Of a stretch of DNA of 64,000 nucleotides, positions 31,558 to 40,782 are shown in pieces. The notes under the pieces were generated by a model. That model had not been told where the DNA came from, did no database searches, and worked only from the letters and a program-made list of their open reading frames with translations. Each line of letters opens with the position of its first letter. The first letter of the stretch is position 1. A program made the translations under genes and the position numbers. The DNA comes from JAGRCP01 sp942490705 (GTDB lineage: Bacteria; Chloroflexota; Anaerolineae; Caldilineales; Caldilineaceae): positions 124,001 through 188,000 of the forward strand of contig CALNXY010000006.1 of the NCBI GenBank assembly GCA_942490705.1, read 5' to 3'.

Positions 31558-33471
31558 TCAATCAACCATCAGCTTATCCGCCTGCGCCGCAAAGGGACGG
31601 TCGATCAGCAATTCGACATTGCGGTCGCCCGGCGCGCCGATCTGAAAATCGATCAGAAAATCTGGATCGTTGACGCTCAACTCGCGGCTGATCGAAGCCA
31701 GCCCCAAGCGGTCCAGGCGCGCCGGGTCGGTCTCCGGCGGCGCAAAATGATCGATGAGCACGCCAAAGATCGAGAGCGTGCCGTCCTGATTGTCCACAAT
31801 CTCAATCGTACGCGCCTGTTGGGGAAAGTCGATGTGGGAAGCAGTGTTGATTTCCCAGAAGCCGCTCTTCAGCGGCGCGGTCGATCGGAAGCTGCGGTGG
31901 GGCCAGACTCGGTTGACGTGACTATGACCGTTGACCCAGAGAATGACATTGGGGTAACGCAGCAACAGTTGCTCGATCTCGTCTGCCAGCACCTTGTCCG
32001 GGTCGGGATCGCCGGGCAGTGACGTGTCATTGTCCAGCGTGAGCAGGTTGTGATGGCTAAAGAGCACAATCAAGCGGTCGGCATTGGCAGTTGTCGTGAT
32101 CTGATGGCTCGTGTCAAGGTATTGGCTGCTGTATGCCTGCAGCTGGGACTCCAGCCAGTCGGCCTGAATCGTGCCGATCGAGCCGCTGTCCTTGCCGCTC
32201 TGGTTGACCGTGTCGAGCATGATGCCGACAATCTCCGGGCTCATAGTAAAGGTGTAGTAGAGCGTGTTGTTCACCAGGTTGTCTTCGCTAAAGCCATGAC
32301 CTACGGGCCCCGGACTGGCCGGCGAATCCAGGTGCATCTGCAAGAATTCTTCGGTCAGATATTGGGTGCGTTGGGGGTTGGCGGGCACCGGTCGTTTTAA
32401 GGTGCCGGTGTAAATCTGTGTCACGCAGGCCTCTGTGGGGAATCCGAGGCAGCCTTCAAACGCTTCGATATCCATTCCGTCTGGTACATCGAGGAACATC
32501 TGCGAACCGTAGTCAGGGATCGTACCGGTCCCCACAGGATTCCAGTAAAGTTCCAAGTCCTCCTCCACTGCCCGAAAATAGCCAAAGACGGCAGAATCGT
32601 GGTTGCCGTGGGCCGAATACCAGGGGACGTCCAGGCCAGTCGCTTCAAAATTGGTCGTCGCGGCCTTCAGCAAGCCCGGATATTCCGGAAAACCGTATTC
32701 CCGCTTGAAGAGATCTGGCTGAATGCCCGCTGGCGGCGGATCCGGATGGTAGTATTGATCATAGAGCGCTTCATGACCGGGCAAAATGAAGCTGTCCTGC
32801 ACGCCCACATAGCCCTCGCCGGAGCTGTCGGTAGTGATCAATCCCCCATCCAGCACATTTATATAGTTTTGTAGCTCGTTCATCTGGCGGCCGTCGCCAT
32901 TGTCGCCGGTGGAGATGGCAAATGCAAGCGGGTCACGGGTAATAGGGCCGCGGTCCAAGGCGTTAATCTGCTGCACCATTGAATCGGCCACGTGGAGCGT
33001 CAGCGCATCCTGATTGCGGTAGTCGGTTCGATAGGGCACACCAAACTTGCGCGCAAAGGGAATCCGCTCGGGACTTTGAGCGTCGATGATGTGCACGTCG
33101 GTCAGGTGGACAAAGCTGACGAGCGGCGTGCGCTGCTTGAAGCGCGAGAGACCTGCGCGCGCCATATCCTGACGAACGATTAATGGCCAACCTTGCTGGA
33201 ATTCCAGCCTGCGATAGCCGTTGTCAGGCAATGCGGATTCGCGGATGCCGATCGATTGGCTCAGCGTGGTTCCTTGGAAAGAACTCGTTTGGGACAAGCG
33301 CATTACGCTGCCCGGGTCGGCACTGCCCAGCAGCATGAAGCCGGGGAGTGTCATCAGTATCGCAGTCCCCAGGGCCAAAAATACCGTGGGCCGATTGGAC
33401 TGAAGCGGTCGTTTGACCCGCGCTTGCGCGCTGCGAAAAATGCGGCTAAGAATCGTACGGTCGTGTTGCAT
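31558..33471 (-). CDS. Secreted/membrane-anchored metallophosphoesterase (TIGR03767-like)
   Basis: 637 aa. One hydrophobic segment near 27-50 (TVFLALGTAILMTLPGFMLLG) acts as anchor or signal. The calcineurin-like core shows the metal-binding motifs FVHLTDVHIID, ISTGDNGDG, YSAHGNHDS, LFSHHNLLT and VNGHSHVNRV. The overall pattern agrees with the actinobacterial TIGR03767 metallophosphoesterases. It hydrolyses phosphate esters outside the membrane; substrate unknown. It is in a minus-strand block of exported proteins, which suggests extracellular nutrient scavenging. Confidence 0.88.
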   Translation of the reverse strand: MQHDRTILSRIFRSAQARVKRPLQSNRPTVFLALGTAILMTLPGFMLLGSADPGSVMRLSQTSSFQGTTLSQSIGIRESALPDNGYRRLEFQQGWPLIVRQDMARAGLSRFKQRTPLVSFVHLTDVHIIDAQSPERIPFARKFGVPYRTDYRNQDALTLHVADSMVQQINALDRGPITRDPLAFAISTGDNGDGRQMNELQNYINVLDGGLITTDSSGEGYVGVQDSFILPGHEALYDQYYHPDPPPAGIQPDLFKREYGFPEYPGLLKAATTNFEATGLDVPWYSAHGNHDSAVFGYFRAVEEDLELYWNPVGTGTIPDYGSQMFLDVPDGMDIEAFEGCLGFPTEACVTQIYTGTLKRPVPANPQRTQYLTEEFLQMHLDSPASPGPVGHGFSEDNLVNNTLYYTFTMSPEIVGIMLDTVNQSGKDSGSIGTIQADWLESQLQAYSSQYLDTSHQITTTANADRLIVLFSHHNLLTLDNDTSLPGDPDPDKVLADEIEQLLLRYPNVILWVNGHSHVNRVWPHRSFRSTAPLKSGFWEINTASHIDFPQQARTIEIVDNQDGTLSIFGVLIDHFAPPETDPARLDRLGLASISRELSVNDPDFLIDFQIGAPGDRNVELLIDRPFAAQADKLMVD

Positions 33472-33573
33472 TGTGGGGGTCCCCTATCCCTAATGAATCG
33501 AATTAGCGTCATACATGGACACCGCAACCGGACCGATTGGTCATTACACCTTCCTTATGCCGTGCGTTCCCTA

Positions 33574-33873
33574 TCACCGGCTTATTGCATCCTGCCGGAT
33601 GATGGGCAGATAGAGCGGCGGACAGGAGACGCTGACGGTCGTGGACGCCTCCACCCAGTTCTTCTGCCCGGCATGGGCGACGAGCACCAGCTCTTGGATG
33701 CCGCAACTCGTTGATTGGTACGGAATGCTGACCATGTAGCTGCTATCGCTGCGAATATGGGGGAGAATCTCCATATCATAGGCGGTGACGTTGCTGCTGC
33801 TGTCTTCAAACATGAGAACAGTAGCGCCTTCCACTGCGCCACCGACCTCTCCCCAAGTTCGGACGTCCGTCAT
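33574..33873 (-). pseudogene. Duplicated C-terminal domain of the FG-GAP protein, orphan fragment
   Basis: 99 aa open frame 41 bp downstream of the FG-GAP gene. Its sequence aligns along its length with the last ~105 residues of that protein: AYDMEILPHIRSDSSYMVSIPY versus AYDVEVIPHIRGDSSFRVSIPY, then SCGIQELVLVAHAG versus SCGTKELVIIARGS, and LYLPIIRQD versus WYMPLIVQQD. It has no signal peptide and its ATG at 33873 has only AAGG close by. It is best read as a tandem partial duplication, possibly still expressed as a small protein. Confidence 0.7.
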
Positions 33874-33914
33874 CGCCTTCGGACCTGGTCAAGTCCTGCG
33901 TTGTTGTTCGTTCT

Positions 33915-36900
33915 TCACTCCCGGCTTAGCGTGTCGTCTTGCTGCACAATGAGCGGCATGTACCACTGCGGCACCACACAGGGGACCTCGATGCTGGTAG
34001 TTGCCTCCGCCCGGATAACGCTACTGCCACGGGCAATGATGACCAGTTCCTTGGTGCCGCAGGAAATCGGCCGGTACGGAATGCTGACGCGGAAGCTGCT
34101 GTCGCCACGGATGTGGGGGATCACTTCGACGTCATACGCTGTAGGGGCCTGGTCGACCTTGCCCTCGTAGAATAAGATCGAAGCGCCTTCGGTGGCACCG
34201 CTGAGGGAGGTGACATCGGCCATGATGAGCAAACGCTCCTCCGGCGCAATCGGACCCGTGGCGCCTTCACTGCGCACAACCATCATGTCGTCAATTCGGA
34301 GTTCGCCCAGTTGTGCGCGCGGAGCACCATCCGACTCGCTTGCCGTCTGCTGCGACCCGATGTAGAACGGCTGATGCAAGTAGCCCACATTGTTGCTAAA
34401 CGACGTCGTCTTGGGATCACCATTGCTGCCGGTGACGGTCACTTCTTCCAGCGGCACGTCACCAATGGCGTTCAGCGTGCCGGGAATCGCGGAGAGACCA
34501 TGATAAGGGAGTTCCTGAACAAGCTGACCACTCTCGTCTTCGGCCCAGACGACCACCCAGAAAATGAAATATTTATCGGCCATATCGGCCGTCGCTTCAA
34601 AGGACGTCAAGGCGACCGCCCAATTTTGTCCGTCCGGCGAAGTGTCGGTGCTGAAGGGTGGCAGCGGGTCCAACGTCTCTTCAGCAATGAGCACGTTAGT
34701 GCCATTGACGGGCACGGTCCCATCGATCTCCTGCCGATAAAAGCGCACATGGACTTTGCTGGTGCTGGCCATCTCCTTCAGGCTGTAGTTGTAGACCCGT
34801 GCCTGCAACACGATCTCATCACCCACATCCCCGGTTGCCCGCTGTGGTCCGTCCGCCTCATCCACCGTCACGAAGAGACCGCGCATCTGATAGAACTCGC
34901 TGTTCCATAGATCATCTGGCTCCGGGTCATTTAAGGTCACACAGTTGACCGTCGACGTACCAGCCTGCAGACAGTTCAGCGCGCCCTGGATATTGACGTT
35001 TGAGCCGGATGTCTTCGCCCAGCGCTGTGGATGATTGAGCGCGATATCGATGTGCTGGTTGTAGGGACTCCCCGCCCACCATGAGCCCGAGTACGTATAG
35101 AGCGGATTTGCAATGAAGGCTGTGTGGATCGGGCCGGTGGTCTGTAGGGTGGCGCTCATGGGAATCGACTGCACGGTGCCAGTCGGCACGGTCAGCCCGA
35201 AAATGTACGGCTCCACCAGGTATTGATAGAGGCCCGGTTGGCGGAAAGAACGTGGTTTGAAAATCTTCACACCGGTCGAGCTGCCAATTGTTGCCTGGGT
35301 CACGTTGAGGCTCGAGGCCGAACTGCTCGAATTGTAGCCAAACGATCCCGATACCTGGACACCGCTTCCCGCTAGTTGCTCGAGTTTGGGCGGGCCGACC
35401 GTAATCGAGTTGTCGGTCTTGAACGAGTGAGTGCGAACGGATCCGGTGGTGGTCTCAGTAATGCTGCTTGTCGCCCAGTCGGCAAACGCTGAATTGGGCG
35501 AATCATCGGTGAAGTAGCCGGCCGGCGGTTTGCTGAGCAGGAGTAACCCTTCATGGCGATCCTGCAGCTGGGCGTACGAACTCGGATAGGAGAAGACCTG
35601 CCCCGGTTCATGTACCGGTTGGTACCATTCGGCCCGTGGGCCGCTAATCGAAATGGATTCAGTATTGCTGGGGCCGGAATATTGGACGTAGAGCGGTTCT
35701 TCTTCACTCGGCGTGCAGTTGGGTTGATCGCTGGGGCAGACCGTTTGGCCGAGTACCGGATAGTAGTAAATATTGAAGTCATAGGTGGTAAACCAGACCT
35801 GATCGCCAAAACCGGTATTCGTCGATGAGTCGAAGCTCTGGCTGCTGTAAGTATAGTTGTTCGTAGCCCTCGTGCGCGTCGTCTGTTGTGCCCAGGCCTG
35901 GGTGAATGAGCCAGACAGACTGGAGATGAAGGGAATCTTGACCTTGAACTTCTCGGAGGCCGATTCTGAATAGCCAAAAGAATTGCTTGTCGTGTTGGTA
36001 TTGGAAGATTGATTGCTATTTTGGGTAGCGGTGTTGTACTGCGAGTAGTAGGTATTCGGTACCACGCCGAAGTTGACCGTAGCCGTCATCACCGCCGTAC
36101 TCTCATCGGGTAAGATGAAGTCAACATGCATAGGCGGGTGCCCCAGGATGACCGAGGGGTCCATGTGCTGACTGACGCGGGCAATGGTCGGCGCGCTGAC
36201 TCTGTCCGAACGTCCCCGAAGGTCTCCGGCCACAAGCCAATTCGTATCTTGTGGATCGATCGTCCGTCGTTCATTGAGCCCAAGGGAGCTCTCCAATGTG
36301 ACGACGGCGCCCTGTTTTGGCGTATAGTCCGTGGGCGCCTCCACGCTGTAGATCGTAACCGAGCCGTCATCGAGCAGAACCGCATACTGCTGATTATAGT
36401 CAGAATTGCCGGCAGGATTTTCAGGCAACGTGGCAAAGTGACCCATCGCCAAGCCGTTCAGCCAGGTTGCACTACCCTGAACACAGGAGCCCTGACTTTT
36501 TTGGCTCGTCTTGGCACTGATCGTCTTGTCTTCAAAGGTGACGACACCGGTAATCAGGTAACGTCTGGTGCTGTTTGTACAATTCGCAGCGTCAGCCCCG
36601 CTGGCAGCAAAAATGACTTGCTCATTCGGACCGAACCAGTCCAGTCTTCCTGCTTCGGCTAGTATGTTGGAGGGACCCGGTGCCGGCATCGTTCCGGCGA
36701 CCTCATCAACCGGACTACCCGCTGCAATGGCCCAATCAGACGTGAATTGGTACCACCGCGCACGCACGGTGGTGTTGTTGGGCGTATCGTCCGTAGCATA
36801 GACAAGCACTAGCCCATCCCCCTCGACCGCAACGTCAAAGCGACCACCTACAGGAACAATTGGCCCATTACTATTCGGCGGTCTGACGATAGGATTCGCC

Positions 36901-37754
36901 TGCGACTGCTGTGGGTCGAGGAGAATTTGCAGTTCTGCGGCGTCACTGCAGATCGTGTTCTGGACTGCGCCGGGGCAGACAGTGGCAAAGCGGACTGTGA
37001 AGCCCTGGTCTATCCAGGCGACATCCATCAGTCCGTCGTGATTGAAATCGCCGGTTGTCGGATCGGTAAAGAGGCTCTCATACTCGGTAGAGGGCAACGC
37101 AGTAGCTGGCCCAATCTTCATGCCATCATTGATATTCGTTACATCCTTGGCCGTTGCCGCAACCACTTCGCTGTTGCTCATGATGAAGAGATCGTCAAGG
37201 CCGTCGCGGTTGAAATCCGCCTTGGCCAGGGCGGTATTGATTGCCGACAGAGAAAAGGCCGTTGGAATGTTGACCGGGGATATGGTGCTTTGAATGTACA
37301 ACGCCATGTTTGGCTCGCCATTTGATGCAGAACAGTTGCTACCGGTTGCATTTGCGCCATAAGGCGACAGCGTGATGATCACATCATAGCCCAGCGCAAA
37401 AAACCGACCGATCCGAGTCTGCTGGGGCTGGCGACCGGCGGTAAAGGGCAGCAAACAGGTTGGGGTGTCCACCTCCAGGACACTTTGGCTGCTGATCGTC
37501 TCATTCTCCGTCTCGAGGATGTAGTTGAGCACGTCCGACTGCGTGTTGCTGTTTAACGGTTTGGTGCGCGATATGAGGAGATCGTCAACCGTATTGAGCT
37601 CGTACTCTCCCATGAGCGGATCGTCAATGTTGTCAAAATCGGGATCCTGGGCATAGGCGGAGCCGATGAACAGACTCAAAGCCATCACGGTTCCCATGAG
37701 TGCGAGCAGCGCCGAAATGACGGGATGGCGGCGCAAGGATTTCGAGTTGTTCAT
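33915..37754 (-). CDS. Giant secreted FG-GAP repeat protein
   Basis: 1279 aa from the ATG at 37754, preceded by AAAGGAAAG; a frame extension of 37 codons is discarded because a signal peptide (ISALLALMGTVMALSLFIGSAYA) begins here. FG-GAP/VCBS calcium loops occur early (ADFNRDGLDDLFIMS, GDFNHDGLMDVAWID). Residues ~550-800 form a Ser/Thr/Asn-rich beta region (nt ~35850-36070 in part) reminiscent of pore-forming beta-stem proteins. The C-terminal ~250 residues are CARDB-like beta domains ending WYMPLIVQQDD. Its tail is duplicated downstream. Exported; adhesion or toxin-like role is speculation. Confidence 0.8.
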   Translation of the reverse strand: MNNSKSLRRHPVISALLALMGTVMALSLFIGSAYAQDPDFDNIDDPLMGEYELNTVDDLLISRTKPLNSNTQSDVLNYILETENETISSQSVLEVDTPTCLLPFTAGRQPQQTRIGRFFALGYDVIITLSPYGANATGSNCSASNGEPNMALYIQSTISPVNIPTAFSLSAINTALAKADFNRDGLDDLFIMSNSEVVAATAKDVTNINDGMKIGPATALPSTEYESLFTDPTTGDFNHDGLMDVAWIDQGFTVRFATVCPGAVQNTICSDAAELQILLDPQQSQANPIVRPPNSNGPIVPVGGRFDVAVEGDGLVLVYATDDTPNNTTVRARWYQFTSDWAIAAGSPVDEVAGTMPAPGPSNILAEAGRLDWFGPNEQVIFAASGADAANCTNSTRRYLITGVVTFEDKTISAKTSQKSQGSCVQGSATWLNGLAMGHFATLPENPAGNSDYNQQYAVLLDDGSVTIYSVEAPTDYTPKQGAVVTLESSLGLNERRTIDPQDTNWLVAGDLRGRSDRVSAPTIARVSQHMDPSVILGHPPMHVDFILPDESTAVMTATVNFGVVPNTYYSQYNTATQNSNQSSNTNTTSNSFGYSESASEKFKVKIPFISSLSGSFTQAWAQQTTRTRATNNYTYSSQSFDSSTNTGFGDQVWFTTYDFNIYYYPVLGQTVCPSDQPNCTPSEEEPLYVQYSGPSNTESISISGPRAEWYQPVHEPGQVFSYPSSYAQLQDRHEGLLLLSKPPAGYFTDDSPNSAFADWATSSITETTTGSVRTHSFKTDNSITVGPPKLEQLAGSGVQVSGSFGYNSSSSASSLNVTQATIGSSTGVKIFKPRSFRQPGLYQYLVEPYIFGLTVPTGTVQSIPMSATLQTTGPIHTAFIANPLYTYSGSWWAGSPYNQHIDIALNHPQRWAKTSGSNVNIQGALNCLQAGTSTVNCVTLNDPEPDDLWNSEFYQMRGLFVTVDEADGPQRATGDVGDEIVLQARVYNYSLKEMASTSKVHVRFYRQEIDGTVPVNGTNVLIAEETLDPLPPFSTDTSPDGQNWAVALTSFEATADMADKYFIFWVVVWAEDESGQLVQELPYHGLSAIPGTLNAIGDVPLEEVTVTGSNGDPKTTSFSNNVGYLHQPFYIGSQQTASESDGAPRAQLGELRIDDMMVVRSEGATGPIAPEERLLIMADVTSLSGATEGASILFYEGKVDQAPTAYDVEVIPHIRGDSSFRVSIPYRPISCGTKELVIIARGSSVIRAEATTSIEVPCVVPQWYMPLIVQQDDTLSRE

Positions 37755-37895
37755 TACATTCTTTCCTTTTGTGTGTGAATGTAAGCCACCGAATGAAGAT
37801 GATGAATCGGTCACCTTGATCTTCTGGGGCCTGTTAACATTTCGCCAGTGGCGGCTGGCCGTCATTGGCGCTTTGCGCTCGTTGTACGATCAAAC

Positions 37896-40619
37896 TTACT
37901 CTGCCGCCAAAAGGTCGCTTGCCGCAGAAGCAATCTCCAGCTTCCAGTTCTCAATCGGCGTACCGTCCAAATTGAGACGACTGGACAGGTAGTGCAACCG
38001 CTCAGCACTAGCGCCGTCCGCAGCCATGAAGCGCTCCATGAGATAGAAGGGTGGAATCGACTGATAGTAGAGCCGGGCAATCACCTGGCTGCCGGTCAAA
38101 TCCTCCATTGCCGACGGCAGCGTGATCTGGTAAGTCACGATGTCGGAGCCGGTGCCATCCTGGAACCCACGATCGTCGACCACATTGCCCTTGGGCGCCG
38201 TGGCGATGACGTATTTTTCGCCCCATTCAGGATCGGCGGCGAAGCCGGGCGGGCCTTCGGGCGTCCAGCCCTTGGGCAGCAGACGGTTGTCCTTGATCGT
38301 GGTGGCCTGGGCCACAAAGCTGGTGGTGAAGAGGTTCTCGGGGTTCTTCACCAGTTCCTGATAGATCAACACCTGATCTTCATCGGTGATGGTTTCGTAG
38401 TGGGGCTCATAGGCCTGTTCACAGGTCGTGGGATCTGCGGCACATGCTGCCGGATTGAGAATCGTCAAGAACTCTGACGGCAGCGGCGTGCCGTTGCCGT
38501 CGACGATCACGCCCAGTGAATTGGTGCGCCCGGAAGCCCAGTGGACCAGGTTGCTCTGATCGACGACCTGCAATTCAAGGAACGCACGCCGGAAACCCAC
38601 CCCGGACGGGAAACGATGGCCGGTCAGGTTGGTCACCCTGACATCAACTTCGAGCTGTCCGTCATTTACTTCGACCCGTTCAATCTCGACCGTGGCCGAT
38701 TCTTCCTTAGCCAGGCGGTTGCTGACTTCGATGGCCGTGGGCAAGCCGTTGTCCGATCCGGTCATAAAGTCGGTCTTGCGCACACCCAGCACATCGTCAA
38801 ACTGATTGAACATCTCCAGGCCGAAGATGTTGATGCCGAGCAGCGTATGCCGGGCAAAGTCTTCGCGAATGGGCACGGTCACCTCCGCTTCCAGGGCGCG
38901 GTTGTCGGCTTCCGGGTAGGTCTGATCCTGGATGTTGGCAATCCGGAAGGCCAGCGCTTCGCCCTCGTATTCGTTGGGCATGTGGCAGTCTTGGCAGGTC
39001 TTGGGATCGCTGCCGCCGCCGAATTCGTCCTGGTAGGCGCTGTTCTGCCATTCGAGATAGGTGGTCTGTTCAAAGTCGCTGCCGACCTGATTGCCGTCGG
39101 CGTCGTAGATGGGCAAGTAGATGGTGTGACAGCTGGCGCAAATCTTGGACGATTTGATAGTTGCGTTGTATTCCGGCTTCATCCCCAGCGATGCAACCAT
39201 GGGCAGTGTGGCCGGATCCTCGAACGGGCCAAAGATACGGCTGATGCCCGGCTCTTCTTCGCCCGGCGTCGAGACGGGGAACTGGCCGGTCATGATCTCG
39301 TGTAGCGGGGTTTCCTCGGTCACATCGATCTGATGGCAGACCGTGCAGGAGATGCCGTCACGCGCCAGCGCGCCATACTTGTGTAGAGGGTCCGTCGGGT
39401 CAACGACGTCCAGGATATCACGCGTGAAGTATTCGCCGGCGTCGTCAATGTGAAACTGTCGCTGGCCCATGACGCCGTGGCACTGGAAGCAGAGATTCTG
39501 AATGGTTTGCGGCAGGTCACCACTGCTGTGCATGGAGATCTCACTCTCCAGTTGGGCGTGGAAGATGGGATCGCGTCCGGCCAGCCCCATCATCGACCAG
39601 TTCCATTCGCCGTAGGGTGACAGATTGACCAGTTCCTGATCATCGGTAGCTGGAATGATCATGTTGGGTCCGAAGGGCAGATCCTGTCCACTATGGCAGG
39701 AGAGACATTGGTCCGAGGTGATGAACTGCTCGGGGCCGTCGGGACCGGCAACGACGTGGTCGTAGGTGACAGGCGGAATAGACGCCACTGCACCGGGCTC
39801 AACGGGTGCAATCATGTCGAAGAGGGCCAGGAACTCCGGATTGAGGTCGCGTGCCGGCTTTACCTCGGCCAAAGACGCCCCATCAACATCGGCAGCCAAC
39901 GCATCGTGCTGTCCCGATGGCGTCTGCGCAGCGGACGGGTCGATCCACGAGTTGTCGACCCGGTAGGAAACGGGGTTCCCCGGTTCGCCAGCAATGTTGC
40001 GCAACGCGGAAAAGGTAAACTCGTTGGCGGCCGAGGCGTGACAGCGCACGCAGTACTGGCCAAATCCGGCATCAGGATAGTTGAACGGGTAAGCATTGCC
40101 GTCGACCGCCTCACCAGTGTCGTGATAGCCCCAGAACCAGCCATCCTTGGACGCACTGCTGTCGCGGATGATGTAGGTCCACATGCTCAACTGGGCGTTG
40201 ATCTCATCATCCGTCAGATCGGCATATCGGGCAGCAGGCGGCGCATACATCTCCTTAATGATCATGGCGCCGTCCGGGATGACCCCGGTGCGGTCATTTT
40301 TGAGCCAGGCGTAGACCTCCGGCGAGTAGAAGATGCGCACGGCCGGATGGGTGCCGTAATAGGCGCCATCAATATACGCGCCGGTATCACGCACCCGTTT
40401 GTCCTCTGCCCAGCCCATCTCTTGATACGTTTTGCTCTCAAGAAAGTCGAACAGCAACGTTTCATATTCATCTAGGGGCAGCGTACTGGGCAAAGGCAGC
40501 GGGGAAAGCGTCTCATCCGCCTGGGCCAGCGCTGCCCCGCTGGCGCTATATCCTAATCCGATTGCGAATATAAGCAACCCGATCAACACGGACAAGTTGC
40601 GTAGACTCGATCGTTTCAT
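37896..40619 (-). CDS. Secreted hexaheme c-type cytochrome
   Basis: 907 aa. Signal peptide at residues 1-32 ending GAALAQA. Six CxxCH haem sites: CVRCH ~190, CLSCH ~305, CFQCH ~377, CTVCH ~425, CASCH ~494, CQDCH ~542. The N-terminal ~150 residues (GTHPAVRIFYSPEVYAWLK, IPDGAMIIKEMY) resemble a cytochrome-P460-like region. After the haem domain, ~350 residues of beta-rich sequence include NLTGHRFPSGVGFRRAFLEL, typical of large extracellular multihaem proteins. Start is ATG at 40617-40619 after GGAG. It likely moves electrons outside the cytoplasmic membrane; partner unknown. Confidence 0.88.
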   Translation of the reverse strand: MKRSSLRNLSVLIGLLIFAIGLGYSASGAALAQADETLSPLPLPSTLPLDEYETLLFDFLESKTYQEMGWAEDKRVRDTGAYIDGAYYGTHPAVRIFYSPEVYAWLKNDRTGVIPDGAMIIKEMYAPPAARYADLTDDEINAQLSMWTYIIRDSSASKDGWFWGYHDTGEAVDGNAYPFNYPDAGFGQYCVRCHASAANEFTFSALRNIAGEPGNPVSYRVDNSWIDPSAAQTPSGQHDALAADVDGASLAEVKPARDLNPEFLALFDMIAPVEPGAVASIPPVTYDHVVAGPDGPEQFITSDQCLSCHSGQDLPFGPNMIIPATDDQELVNLSPYGEWNWSMMGLAGRDPIFHAQLESEISMHSSGDLPQTIQNLCFQCHGVMGQRQFHIDDAGEYFTRDILDVVDPTDPLHKYGALARDGISCTVCHQIDVTEETPLHEIMTGQFPVSTPGEEEPGISRIFGPFEDPATLPMVASLGMKPEYNATIKSSKICASCHTIYLPIYDADGNQVGSDFEQTTYLEWQNSAYQDEFGGGSDPKTCQDCHMPNEYEGEALAFRIANIQDQTYPEADNRALEAEVTVPIREDFARHTLLGINIFGLEMFNQFDDVLGVRKTDFMTGSDNGLPTAIEVSNRLAKEESATVEIERVEVNDGQLEVDVRVTNLTGHRFPSGVGFRRAFLELQVVDQSNLVHWASGRTNSLGVIVDGNGTPLPSEFLTILNPAACAADPTTCEQAYEPHYETITDEDQVLIYQELVKNPENLFTTSFVAQATTIKDNRLLPKGWTPEGPPGFAADPEWGEKYVIATAPKGNVVDDRGFQDGTGSDIVTYQITLPSAMEDLTGSQVIARLYYQSIPPFYLMERFMAADGASAERLHYLSSRLNLDGTPIENWKLEIASAASDLLAAE

Positions 40620-40702
40620 GATTTCTCCATCCGAGATTGAGCATCTACAGTTGGTGCGGAAGGGGGAATACGTGACATCTCTTCGCTACAAGTCAGAGCA
40701 AT

Positions 40703-40739
40703 CGGCCACTTGCTCACCAGATGGTTGAGCAAGTGGCCG
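40703..40739 (-). terminator. Hairpin downstream of alkylsulfatase gene
   Basis: CGGCCACTTGCTCA (40703-40716) and TGAGCAAGTGGCCG (40726-40739) form a perfect 14-bp stem with a 9-nt loop, 43 bp after the sulfatase stop. No U-run follows on the minus strand, so termination strength is uncertain. Confidence 0.55.
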
Positions 40740-40782
40740 GCGTCGCACGAAGTTGGCGGGCATCTGGCCGCGCTGCTGCGTG

